This document shows positions 35,335 to 42,970 of a stretch of 64,000 nt of DNA, one piece after another; position 1 is the stretch's first letter; each line of letters begins with the position of its first letter. The notes under the pieces were generated by a model, which did no database searches, was not told the DNA's origin, and worked only from the letters and a program-made list of their open reading frames with translations. The DNA is from Gimesia chilikensis (GTDB lineage Bacteria > Planctomycetota > Planctomycetia > Planctomycetales > Planctomycetaceae): contig NZ_CP036266.1 of the NCBI RefSeq assembly GCF_007744075.1, positions 7,468,564 through 7,532,563 on the forward strand, given 5' to 3'. Both the position numbers and the translations under genes were made by a program.

Positions 35335-35895
35335 ATGGAAATCATGCTGACCATGTTACTGGGTGTGGCCACGGCAGCAGGCCCCGCAGTCATCAACGCA
35401 GACTTCGAACAGAAAGACGTCCGCACCGGCCTGCCGACCGGCTGGTCTTACACTTCGCTACCGGGCAGACAACACCTGGTGAATTACCAGACCACGCAGG
35501 TCACTGCAGCACAAAAACAGGGCAGCGCGCTGTCCATCACCGTCGCCTCGGATCACCCCGAGCAGATCGTCGCCTACAACATTCACCAGGACCTGCAAGG
35601 GCTGACTCCCGGCAAAGCCTACCGCGTCTCTGCCCGCGTCTGCACTAAGGGTTTGAAAACGATGCCCATGATCGTCGTCCAATGCATCGACGCTAGCGGT
35701 AGAAAGTTCGTCGGGATGGCACGTTCTCCGCAGCGTGATCTCCCCGGCGACCTCGATTCCTGGGAACAGATTCATACCGACATCTTCGTCCCCGAAGGGA
35801 CTTCAACCGTCCGACTGCGCATCGGTATCCCCGCAGCAGGCAACGCCGGCGGCACCGCCATCATCGACGACGTCGACATCGTCGAGATGAATTAA
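35335..35895 (+). CDS. Small secreted protein, carbohydrate-binding-module-like
   Basis: About 186 residues from the ATG at 35335, chosen because AAGGAGG lies about 9 bases upstream. A longer open frame from 35275 lacks this. A short signal-like segment (MEIMLTMLLGVATAAGPAV) is followed by a beta-sandwich pattern: INADFEQKDVRTGLPTGWSY, TPGKAYRVSARVCTKGL, VVQCIDASGRKF, DSWEQIHTDIFVPEGTSTVR and TAIIDDVDIVEM. This order matches the CBM4/9-type jelly roll found in many secreted glycan-binding proteins. It has no catalytic domain. It probably binds a polysaccharide outside the cytoplasm. Confidence 0.68.
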   Translation: MEIMLTMLLGVATAAGPAVINADFEQKDVRTGLPTGWSYTSLPGRQHLVNYQTTQVTAAQKQGSALSITVASDHPEQIVAYNIHQDLQGLTPGKAYRVSARVCTKGLKTMPMIVVQCIDASGRKFVGMARSPQRDLPGDLDSWEQIHTDIFVPEGTSTVRLRIGIPAAGNAGGTAIIDDVDIVEMN

Positions 35896-35918
35896 GGTTC
35901 GCATCCCATAGAAACGTA

Positions 35919-35942
35919 GGGGCTGGCCTGTGTGCCAGCCCG
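35919..35942. repeat. CTGTGT-loop hairpin repeat, copy 2
   Basis: The stem GGGCTGGC / GCCAGCCC closes a CTGTGT loop (35920-35941). It shares the loop and outer GGGC/GCCC with the copy at 22947, while the inner stem differs by paired changes. Confidence 0.75.
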
Positions 35943-35979
35943 CATTCAACGCCCCTTATTTGAAACCACTCTGTCAGCG

Positions 35980-36118
35980 GGTGGGCTCGGATAAAATCCG
36001 AGCCGAGCGCAGCGAGCAGGAGGTCCCGGTTCTCGCGTCCCCATCAGAGCAGCCTTTCCCAACCCTCAAAACCTAAAGAGCAAGGCCCATCTCATCCACG
36101 GACGACATTCACACCGCG
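35980..36118. repeat. Composite dispersed repeat, copy C
   Basis: The hairpin GGCTCGGAT-AAA-ATCCGAGCC (35984-36004) is followed by GAGCGCAGCGAGCAGGAGG and later by ACATTCACACCGCGACCACC. Unlike copies A and B it is not joined to a CACGAAA repeat. It lies in the non-coding stretch 35896-36218, which holds no gene. Confidence 0.8.
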
Positions 36119-36160
36119 ACCACCTGTTACCTGCTGCAGTTAAAGATTAAATCAGGAACA

Positions 36161-36193
36161 AAAAAAGCCGGCCCTCAACGAGCCGGCTTTTCT
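36161..36193. terminator. Bidirectional intrinsic terminator before rraA-like gene end
   Basis: GCCGGC (36167-36172) and GCCGGC (36182-36187) form a stem extended by an A-run on one side and a T-run on the other, so it can stop transcripts in both directions. It lies 26 bases past the RraA-like gene stop. Confidence 0.88.
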
Positions 36194-36218
36194 TTTATTA
36201 CTTCACGACGAGTATCAA

Positions 36219-36953
36219 CTACTCACCCCGCAGCCGTTTGCCCAGCTTGCCGACTTCGGCCGCCAGTTCCTTGCGGGCTTCGCCCAGACCTTCGGGAGTC
36301 AGGTTGCCCCCCTTGAGGTAGTCCAGCACGATGTCTTCGGCTTTCATCAGATCCTTGCACGCATCCGCGATTTCGGAAGCGATCTCGTGAGGAATCGTCG
36401 TCACGCCGTTCAAATCGCCGTGCAGCAGGTCGCCGGGGTAAATCGGAATGCCACCCACGGTAATCGGCACGTTGACCGCCAGCGTGTGACAGTAACCGTG
36501 AGCACAGATCGCTCCGTTCGTAAACGCGGGGAAATCGAGAGCTTCCACCTGGTCCAGGTCACGACCGGCGCCGGAGGTGATGATCCCTTTCGCACCGTAT
36601 GCTTTATAAGTGCTGCACATCACTTCGCCGAACGTGGCGGAAGCGGTTGGCTCGTCCATATCCTGGTAGACAACCACCGGTGCGCCCGGCAATGATTCGA
36701 ACGCAGCGACCTGATTATCCAGACCGGCGTAAACGTCACCACTGCGTGGCGGTGCCATGCTGCGGAAGGTGGAAGTCAACGCGTAGCCAACCATGGGAGG
36801 CATCTTGGGGAAGCAGGCTTTGATCGTATCGTTCATAAAGCCGACGTTCCGCGGACGAATGTTCCACAGCTCGATCACATTACAGACGGTCGGGGTGTCA
36901 TACTTGGCAAGTTCATCCAAAGCTTCGTTGGAGAGGCCTTCAGTCGTGGACAT
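36219..36953 (-). CDS. RraA family protein (HMG/CHA aldolase-like)
   Basis: 244 residues. The family motifs are intact: TPTVCNVIELW near the start, ITSGAGRDLDQVEAL with the conserved Arg-Asp, and GIPIYPGDLLHGDLNGV with the metal-binding Asp. The fold includes E. coli RraA, which inhibits RNase E, and the 4-hydroxy-4-methyl-2-oxoglutarate/oxaloacetate-type aldolases. The G-x-x-R-D and downstream Asp favour metal-dependent aldolase or decarboxylase activity. The gene is 24 bases after a LarA-like gene on the same strand, so the two probably act on linked hydroxy-acid substrates. It is followed by a bidirectional terminator. Confidence 0.88.
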   Translation of the reverse strand: MSTTEGLSNEALDELAKYDTPTVCNVIELWNIRPRNVGFMNDTIKACFPKMPPMVGYALTSTFRSMAPPRSGDVYAGLDNQVAAFESLPGAPVVVYQDMDEPTASATFGEVMCSTYKAYGAKGIITSGAGRDLDQVEALDFPAFTNGAICAHGYCHTLAVNVPITVGGIPIYPGDLLHGDLNGVTTIPHEIASEIADACKDLMKAEDIVLDYLKGGNLTPEGLGEARKELAAEVGKLGKRLRGE

Positions 36954-36977
36954 GAATGGGTTCCTGTTGGTTAAATT

Positions 36978-38276
36978 TCAGTGTTGCGGTTTCTTAAAAA
37001 CGGAGGCCAGATTCCCCTCTGCATCGAAAGGCAAGTCGAACGGCCCGGAAATGATATCCAGGTCGTCGCGGCTGTTAATCTCCTCCAGGTACGTTTCGCT
37101 GACGACAACTTCGCTCAGTTCAAGCGTGTCGTAAATCTGTACGATGCCACTGGTTTCGGGTTCCACCAGCCCCACAGTCTGCAGGGCCGCTTCAATGGCT
37201 TCGCGGTCATTCGGATACACCAGAGGAACCATCCCGGCGGTAGGATGACTCCCCGTAATCGTATTAATGCGGGTACTCTGCCAGTCCACCCCCGCCACGG
37301 TCCGCTCATTCGTGAACTCCGCCAAACCGATGCCGCACGCGTTGCCATGCGTCTCTTCGGTCAAACCGCGAATCATAATTCGTTTGCAGGCGACGACATC
37401 CCGCTCCGTGGCGGCATGGTCATTGAACTTCCGTCCGACCACGCAGGCATCCATTCCCGAACCGCTGATGTTCTTCCCGATCCGATCCACAATCAACAGA
37501 TCGATCTTCGGGAACGGCAGTCGGGGCAGCCACTGGCGGGCAATCTCCAGCAGTTCCTTCTCTCGTTCGTAAAAGTTCTCAGGAGGCACCGCTTCGATCA
37601 TGCCGGTCTCGTCATACGAATTCTCGACAATCGCCAGGCCACCAATCACGCCACATTTTTTCAATACCGACGCTGCCACCGCCTTGATGATTTCTTCAAA
37701 ACTGTGATCTTCAATCGCTCGATGATAGATCTTGGCCCCCTCATGCTTCCCCAGGCCGATCAACATCATCTTATGCAGACCCGATTCAATATCTCCCACG
37801 AACCGGGTGTGCGGCTTGACCCGACCGCAGACCAGCACATGATCCGCAGCGTAGGCGTTCTTATCAAAATGCACCGGAATCCCGTGCGGCGTCTGGTCAA
37901 CAATCACCGTTTCCATCGAGGAACGGATCTCCACTCCCATGGCTGCTTCCGTCACCCCATACGAGGCAATCACCTGCGCCTGACCTTCCGCGGTCCCGCC
38001 GCCATGACTGCCCATCGCCGGGACGATAAACGGTTCCGCGCCGAGTGACTTCAGGTAATCGACAGTCGACTTGATAATCAGCGCAATATTGGCAATTCCG
38101 CGACTTCCCACAGGCACAGCCACAGTATCCCCCGGTTTAATTAGTTCCCCCAGATTCAGCTTCGACAACGCAGCTGTAACCGCTGCTCCGACATCTTTGA
38201 GACGCGTCGCAGGAAAGTGCTGGCGGATCCGGTAAGCCTGGGGCAGATTCATGTTCATAGTCGTGATTCGATCCAT
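36978..38276 (-). CDS. LarA-like (lactate racemase domain, DUF2088) protein
   Basis: 432 residues. The N-terminal half resembles the LarA/DUF2088 fold: GDTVAVPVGSRGIANIALI, EPFIVPAMGSHGGGTAEGQA and VLVCGRVKPHTRFVGDIESG followed by LHKMMLIGLGKHEGAKIYH with several His and Lys residues. The family includes nickel-pincer-cofactor racemases and epimerases of hydroxy acids. Whether this member binds that cofactor cannot be told, since the canonical LarA lysine motif is not clearly aligned and no larB, larC or larE gene lies nearby. The likely operon with the RraA-like aldolase suggests hydroxy-acid or sugar-acid breakdown. Start choice between 38276 and the two next ATGs is uncertain. Confidence 0.78.
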   Translation of the reverse strand: MDRITTMNMNLPQAYRIRQHFPATRLKDVGAAVTAALSKLNLGELIKPGDTVAVPVGSRGIANIALIIKSTVDYLKSLGAEPFIVPAMGSHGGGTAEGQAQVIASYGVTEAAMGVEIRSSMETVIVDQTPHGIPVHFDKNAYAADHVLVCGRVKPHTRFVGDIESGLHKMMLIGLGKHEGAKIYHRAIEDHSFEEIIKAVAASVLKKCGVIGGLAIVENSYDETGMIEAVPPENFYEREKELLEIARQWLPRLPFPKIDLLIVDRIGKNISGSGMDACVVGRKFNDHAATERDVVACKRIMIRGLTEETHGNACGIGLAEFTNERTVAGVDWQSTRINTITGSHPTAGMVPLVYPNDREAIEAALQTVGLVEPETSGIVQIYDTLELSEVVVSETYLEEINSRDDLDIISGPFDLPFDAEGNLASVFKKPQH

Positions 38277-38660
38277 TCAGTTCCGGGGGCGGGCAAGCGG
38301 GATGGTATCCATGCGTCTGATATATGAAGAGTCTGTTATTGTACGGTATTCTGATCCAATTCCGCTACACTCCCGACCCTCCGCCTGTCAGAATCAGGGC
38401 AGATCGGTAATCGCCGCCGGTTCTCCGGCTGCAGCCCGGAACAGTCTTGTTCTAAAGTCTCGATTGCGATACCTTTACCAATGGTCCATCCCTCCCGCAC
38501 CGGCCGAACCCGGATTGGCCGGCAACCAGCGTCCGCCGCGAATGCCAGACAACAAGGCCCGCGCGTCAGATCAGGTCTGAGAGGGAAGCCATCTGATTAC
38601 CAAAGAACAATCAGCAGGTCGAAACTGGAAGTCGAGCCTTGTTGCTGCAAGGAAGCAGAT
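38277..38660. other. Divergent intergenic region
   Basis: It lies between the LarA-like gene (minus) and the FlgG-like gene (plus). The plus-strand frame is open back to 38481, but that part has no ribosome site and an unlikely composition. No gene or strong regulatory site is seen. Confidence 0.4.
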
Positions 38661-40283
38661 ATGAGAAAAAACTTTGAACGGATTATCTTTGCAGTCTCTG
38701 TTTGTGTGCTGGCAGGAGTCCTCTTCATTCAGGGCATCCTGTATCTGAGAGACCTGGGATTCACAGACGAGTCCACCCCCGTCACACTCTCGCTCTCACA
38801 GGATCCGCATCCTGTCGCTGAAACGGAACCGGCGCTGACTGAGAGCGAACTGGCTCCCCTGCCGGCTCTCCCTCAAATCGAGCTCGCACTCGCCGAAGCC
38901 AAGGACGGAACAGAACTCGCAGCAGACGAAGTGGAAGCGCCATCACTCGACGGTCCCCGACTGACTGTTCCCGAGAGTGGCCAGGGCAAGATTCTCGCAA
39001 ACCCCGAGAGTGCCCGCCCCGCGCTCCCACTGCTGCCCGCACTGGAAGCCGAACATCCCCAAACACCCGGCCCGCTGATGCCGCCCCTCAATGCAGAACC
39101 GCTGGCCGAAAAGCCCCAACACGGTGATGCCGCTGCTGACAAACTGATCCGCTCGATCATCAAAGAACATCTCCCCCACGCCACACCGGAAGAACTTCAG
39201 ATCTGGTTTGAAGAACTCAGGGGCGTCCCCCCCAAAGTCGCGAATGACATGCTCGCTATTCGCAAGCTTCTGCAGCCCAAAACCGCGCTGCGGATGCCCA
39301 CCGAAAAATGGGAGGAGCTGAATCCCACACTGGAACTCGCACCGCCGCAACAACAGTCCGTCTCCTCGACACACAACCTGGGCAGCGACCAGGGAGGCTT
39401 CATCGGCTTCTCGTCACAGGCCGACCGGGATGAACTCCTGCAGCGTCTAAGGCCCACCGTCGATGCCCTGCGGATGTCGCGGGATGTGATCGTCAACAAC
39501 ATCGCCAATGCAGGCACCGTCGGCTTCAAACGATTGAACGTGGAATTTGAAGCGCTCCCCTACGAATACATTGAAACGCCTGCCAGCGAGAAAAACTCGG
39601 CTGCACCGCCGATCGCAGTCGGCATGGGCAGTCAGGTCCTGCAGACCCGACTCTCGCAGACCGCCGGCGAACTGATCAGAACCGGCCGCAAACTCGATGT
39701 CGCCATCGAAGGCCAGGGCTTTCTGCAGGTCAGCCTCGGAGAACAGACTTTGTTTACCCGCGCCGGCCGCCTGATGATCGACGACCAGCGTCGCCTCTGC
39801 CTGCGGGGTTCGCAACAGAATTTCCCACTCGCACCAGAAATCCTCATTCCGGAATCGGCACACTCGGTGCAGATCCGTGAGAACGGCGCCGTCGTCGCGA
39901 TTGTTACCAACAAAGAATCAGCCGATGCAGAACAGGAACTGGGCACCATCCAGCTGTCCTGCTTTGCAGACGACACCGAACTCTTTCCACGCGAGTCCTG
40001 CCTGTTTGAAGCGACGGCCCGCTCGGGTGTCCCCCGTGAACTCACGCCGGGAAAACAGGGGGCCGGCCTGCTCGTGTCCGGCATGCTCGAGGCGTCTAAC
40101 GTTTCCATCGCAGAAGAACTGGAAGCACTGGCCTCAATTAAACAGCGCGTCGATGCGCTGCAGACCATCTATCAACTGGATACCCTCGAACCGGTACAGG
40201 CTGATCTCGGTCCCCCTTCCGATCGTATCGCTCGACCGGAAGGTCAGCGACTGCCACGCGGCAATCGCCCGATTATCAAATAA
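38661..40283 (+). CDS. Membrane-anchored FlgG/FlgF-like flagellar rod domain protein
   Basis: 540 residues from the ATG at 38661, chosen because AAGGAAG precedes it and a membrane segment begins there (about residues 8-29, IIFAVSVCVLAGVLFIQGIL). A Pro/Glu/Ala-rich linker runs to about 150, then a helical segment near 160-200 (ATPEELQIWFEELRGVPPKV). The flagellar rod/hook pattern begins near 265: ALRMSRDVIVNNIANAGTVG with the N-I-A-N-A-x-T-x-G-F/Y signature, then LDVAIEGQGFLQVSLGEQTL and LFTRAGRLMIDDQRRLCLRG. The end has ASNVSIAEELEALASIKQRV, the FlgG-type C-terminal helix. Normal FlgG has about 260 residues and no anchor. No flagellar gene is adjacent. The role is unknown, perhaps an envelope-spanning rod or a rod assembly factor. 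Confidence 0.82.
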   Translation: MRKNFERIIFAVSVCVLAGVLFIQGILYLRDLGFTDESTPVTLSLSQDPHPVAETEPALTESELAPLPALPQIELALAEAKDGTELAADEVEAPSLDGPRLTVPESGQGKILANPESARPALPLLPALEAEHPQTPGPLMPPLNAEPLAEKPQHGDAAADKLIRSIIKEHLPHATPEELQIWFEELRGVPPKVANDMLAIRKLLQPKTALRMPTEKWEELNPTLELAPPQQQSVSSTHNLGSDQGGFIGFSSQADRDELLQRLRPTVDALRMSRDVIVNNIANAGTVGFKRLNVEFEALPYEYIETPASEKNSAAPPIAVGMGSQVLQTRLSQTAGELIRTGRKLDVAIEGQGFLQVSLGEQTLFTRAGRLMIDDQRRLCLRGSQQNFPLAPEILIPESAHSVQIRENGAVVAIVTNKESADAEQELGTIQLSCFADDTELFPRESCLFEATARSGVPRELTPGKQGAGLLVSGMLEASNVSIAEELEALASIKQRVDALQTIYQLDTLEPVQADLGPPSDRIARPEGQRLPRGNRPIIK

Positions 40284-40313
40284 TCCGCTCGCAAATCAGC
40301 GGGTAGGTTCCGC

Positions 40314-40760
40314 TCAGGAGAAGATTTCCTTGAGCTTGTTGTGGCGGTGATAGAAACCTTCGTCGAACACGTCGAGCAGCTTGGATTCCGTGACGATGAA
40401 GCCGAGCAGACCTCCCGGTGGCTGAAACTCGAGCCGGTCAATCACGGTCACCTGGTTTTCACCGCTGGGTACGATTTCGTGTTCGTGGATGTAATGCTTA
40501 AGCGGACCGGAAATCTGTTTTTCGGTAAACAGCTTCGGTTCATCGAAAACAGTGATCTCGTGGACCCCTTCCTGCACCTGCCCGAAGCCCTGAATACGAA
40601 ATTCAATCGTCGCCCCTTTATAGAGCTTGTCCGGTTTTTTCGTGAATGTCAGGCCGGCATCCGGGGGACTGATCTTCAGGATATTGTCGGTATCGATCAG
40701 AAACTCGAATACCTGTTCGGGGGTGGCGGTCAGCTGCACGCTGGCTTCGAAGTTCGCCAT
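40314..40760 (-). CDS. SRPBCC (START-like) family protein
   Basis: 148 residues. The helix-grip fold pattern is clear: an N-terminal strand FEASVQLTATPEQVFEFLID, then ISPPDAGLTFTKKPDKLYKG, VQEGVHEITVFDEPKLFTEK and a closing helix VFDEGFYHRHNKLKEIF. Proteins of this kind bind hydrophobic ligands or act as cyclases or dehydratases. No specific substrate can be proposed. It is convergent with the FlgG-like gene, 30 bases apart, and it divides upstream from miaA. Confidence 0.83.
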   Translation of the reverse strand: MANFEASVQLTATPEQVFEFLIDTDNILKISPPDAGLTFTKKPDKLYKGATIEFRIQGFGQVQEGVHEITVFDEPKLFTEKQISGPLKHYIHEHEIVPSGENQVTVIDRLEFQPPGGLLGFIVTESKLLDVFDEGFYHRHNKLKEIFS

Positions 40761-40932
40761 GGTCTCTCTCTTTCGACTTTCAACACGGATAAATATACTT
40801 TACAACAGTACGTTTTCTAAGCGGTCAGAGCCGCCGCGCCTATCCTAGCTGAATGTTTTCGAAATAACGAGTCCCCCAACACCCTGGATCGGGTTTCCCC
40901 GCGATCTGGGGTCTTTCTGAAGCGAATTCCCC

Positions 40933-41865
40933 ATGCAGTTTTCCCCGGAAGTCCTGAAACAGTGCTGGTTTCTGGCCGGTCCCACCGCCTGCGGCAAGAC
41001 CGAACTCAGCCTGCAGCTGGCCGAACATCTGGATGCGGAAATCCTGGCCCTCGACTCGATGTCCCTCTACCGGGGCATGGACATCGGCACCGCAAAAGCT
41101 TCGCCTGAAGAACAGCAGAGAATTCCCCATCATCTGATCGACGTCATCGACCCACACGAGGAATTCAGCGTCGCCGATTACCTGACCACCGCCGAACAAT
41201 GCTGTCGGGAGATCATCGACCGCGGACATGTTCCCCTCTTCGTGGGAGGCACCGGCCTTTACCTGCGGGCCGTCTTACGTGGCGTCTTTGAAGGCCCCGC
41301 TGCCGACTGGGATTACCGCCGCGAACTCGAACAGTTCGTCGAGGCCGAAGGCAACCTGGCTCTGCATGCGAGGCTGGCCGAAGTGGATCCGGTCTCCGCA
41401 GAGAAACTGCATCCCAACGATCTCCGCCGCGTCACCCGGGCCCTGGAAGTTTACCACGTCACCGGTCAGCCGCTTTCATCCCAGCATCAGGAAGCAGCCC
41501 TCCCCGCAGACGAAAGACCGCAGCACGTCTACTGGCTCTCCCCCGATCGCGACTGGCTCTACGCCCGCATCAACGCCCGCGTCGACCTGATGCTGCAGGC
41601 CGGACTGCTGGACGAAGTCAAAACGCTGCTCGCCGCAGAACAGCCACTCAGCCGCACCGCCCGACAGGCACTCGGCTACAAGGAGCTGATCGACCACCTG
41701 GAAGGGGACATCACGTATGATGACGCCGTCGAAACTCTGAAAACCCGCACCCGCCAGTTCGCCAAACGCCAGCACACCTGGTTCCGCAACCTCGAAGAAT
41801 GCCACGAACTCGAAGTCACTACCACAGACACCACAAACGACCTGCTCGATAAACTGCTGAAGTGA
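40933..41865 (+). CDS. miaA: tRNA dimethylallyltransferase
   Basis: 310 residues, the normal size. Walker A is AGPTACGKTELS near residues 16-27. ILALDSMSLYRGMDIGTAKAS and VGGTGLYLRAVLRG follow, all standard MiaA motifs, as is LSRTARQALGYKELIDHLEG near the end. The enzyme transfers a dimethylallyl group to A37 of tRNAs that read codons starting with U. The usual MiaB partner is not in this window. The stop codon is at once followed by CACGAAA repeat R5. Confidence 0.95.
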   Translation: MQFSPEVLKQCWFLAGPTACGKTELSLQLAEHLDAEILALDSMSLYRGMDIGTAKASPEEQQRIPHHLIDVIDPHEEFSVADYLTTAEQCCREIIDRGHVPLFVGGTGLYLRAVLRGVFEGPAADWDYRRELEQFVEAEGNLALHARLAEVDPVSAEKLHPNDLRRVTRALEVYHVTGQPLSSQHQEAALPADERPQHVYWLSPDRDWLYARINARVDLMLQAGLLDEVKTLLAAEQPLSRTARQALGYKELIDHLEGDITYDDAVETLKTRTRQFAKRQHTWFRNLEECHELEVTTTDTTNDLLDKLLK

Positions 41866-41867
41866 TT

Positions 41868-41899
41868 TTACTACCACGAAAAGCACGAAAGACACGAAA
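41868..41899 (+). repeat. CACGAAA dispersed repeat, copy R5
   Basis: TACTACCACGAAA and two further CACGAAA units directly follow the miaA stop. The junction TGATTTTACTACCACGAAA is the same as the one after the zinc-ribbon gene, read in gene sense. Confidence 0.85.
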
Positions 41900-42043
41900 T
41901 TATTCTTTCTGAGAATCGCCAGCGGTAATGAAAAGTTAAACACTCAGAAGCTGGAACCAGTCCTGTTAAAAACTACTTCTGTTTCACCTGCCAAAAATAT
42001 CAGGCTGGCAATGACGTGCAGGCACCAACATCAAGTTTTAAAT

Positions 42044-42070
42044 TTTCGTGCTTTTCGTGTCTTTCGTGGT
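42044..42070 (-). repeat. CACGAAA dispersed repeat, copy R6 (left arm of inverted pair)
   Basis: A 27-base core of three TTTCGTG units, an exact inverted match of R7 and an exact direct match of the R4 core. It lies 26 bases past the stop of the GxxExxY gene in that gene's sense. Confidence 0.88.
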
Positions 42071-42095
42071 TAAATAATTTCGAATCATAAGCGAT

Positions 42096-42476
42096 TCACA
42101 AAACATAGCGTTCAACGGTGACTTTAGGATAACTCCCAAAGTTGATCAGTAGCCCCAGCTTCTTCTCGGCTGCTTTCTGATAATTCATCAGTTGCGCTAC
42201 ATGCTCAGATCCCAGTGATTTCACAGCTTTCAGTTCCAGAATAATTGAGTCATAACAAATCAGATCCGGTTGATAGGCTTGTTGTAAAGATTCCCCCTTG
42301 TAACTCAACCGCAACACCGGCTTCGCCACAAACGGAATCCCTCGCTGTTTCAATTCCCGCTCCAGACACTCCTGGTAAACCGCTTCCAGAAATCCACAAC
42401 CAACCTCCCGATAAACCTCGAAGACAGCCCCCTGAATCGCGAAGCATTCTTCCTTATAAATAATCTGATTCATCAC
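42096..42476 (-). CDS. GxxExxY family protein
   Basis: 126 residues. The name-giving motif is present as GCGFLEAVYQECLERELKQRG near residue 27 (only its core, GFLEAVY, is diagnostic). Downstream LICYDSIILELKAVKSLGSEH provides the D...ExK pattern of the PD-(D/E)xK nuclease superfamily, and LINFGSYPKVTVERYVL is the usual end. Start is ATG ATG at 42476/42473. The family function is not established. The gene is enclosed by perfect 27-bp inverted repeats R6 and R7, 463 bases apart from arm to arm. This suggests a small mobile or cassette-like unit. It is convergent with miaA. Confidence 0.9.
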   Translation of the reverse strand: MMNQIIYKEECFAIQGAVFEVYREVGCGFLEAVYQECLERELKQRGIPFVAKPVLRLSYKGESLQQAYQPDLICYDSIILELKAVKSLGSEHVAQLMNYQKAAEKKLGLLINFGSYPKVTVERYVL

Positions 42477-42506
42477 GATTCCAGTTTCTTACATTTTTAT
42501 TTTGCT

Positions 42507-42533
42507 ACCACGAAAGACACGAAAAGCACGAAA
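42507..42533 (+). repeat. CACGAAA dispersed repeat, copy R7 (right arm of inverted pair)
   Basis: The 27-base core is the perfect reverse complement of R6. It lies 30 bases upstream of the start of the GxxExxY gene. Confidence 0.88.
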
Positions 42534-42970
42534 TTGATTCTTCACAATCTCTAAGCAAACGACACCAAAACAACTCAGACCTGCTTTAACTAATAGATTG
42601 ATATTCTGAGTTCAAAAAAAAATCACAGTCGTAAAAACTGTGACCAGAGTATTCACCCCCGTCTTACCAGCGGCGATCATTCCCTGCTTTTCGTGCTTTT
42701 CGTGGTTCTTAAACAAAACCCTGCAATATATTATTGTACACCTGCTGTTTATGAATTCAATCAACACACAAAGTACTATCAATGCAGTGTCTCAACTTTC
42801 GCCTCCCGTTTCGTGGTCGTTCTGAGTTGTTTCCGCTCAGTCGGTGGCTAAGTTCCCCGTAACTCTCTATAGTGTCTTGCTAAATATAGTAAATGAACTG
42901 GTCGGACCCACTCGGCTGCTGGTCCAGGTTTCCAGTGCTTGTTTCCCTCAACTTCAATATTGTGTGATTC
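42534..42970. other. AT-rich spacer with a shorter CACGAAA repeat copy (R8)
   Basis: Two TTTCGTG units lie at 42687-42707 and a lone one at 42809-42815. The rest is AT-rich, with no supportable gene. It should contain the promoter of the mqnD operon. Confidence 0.6.

Noticed and set aside
36978-38276. Calling the gene larA
   Set aside because: Similarity covers the domain, but the diagnostic cofactor-linked lysine motif is not clearly aligned and no cofactor synthesis genes are adjacent.
38481-38660. Upstream extension of the FlgG-like gene
   Set aside because: It would place 60 polar residues before the membrane anchor. The ATG at 38661 has a ribosome site and starts directly at the anchor.
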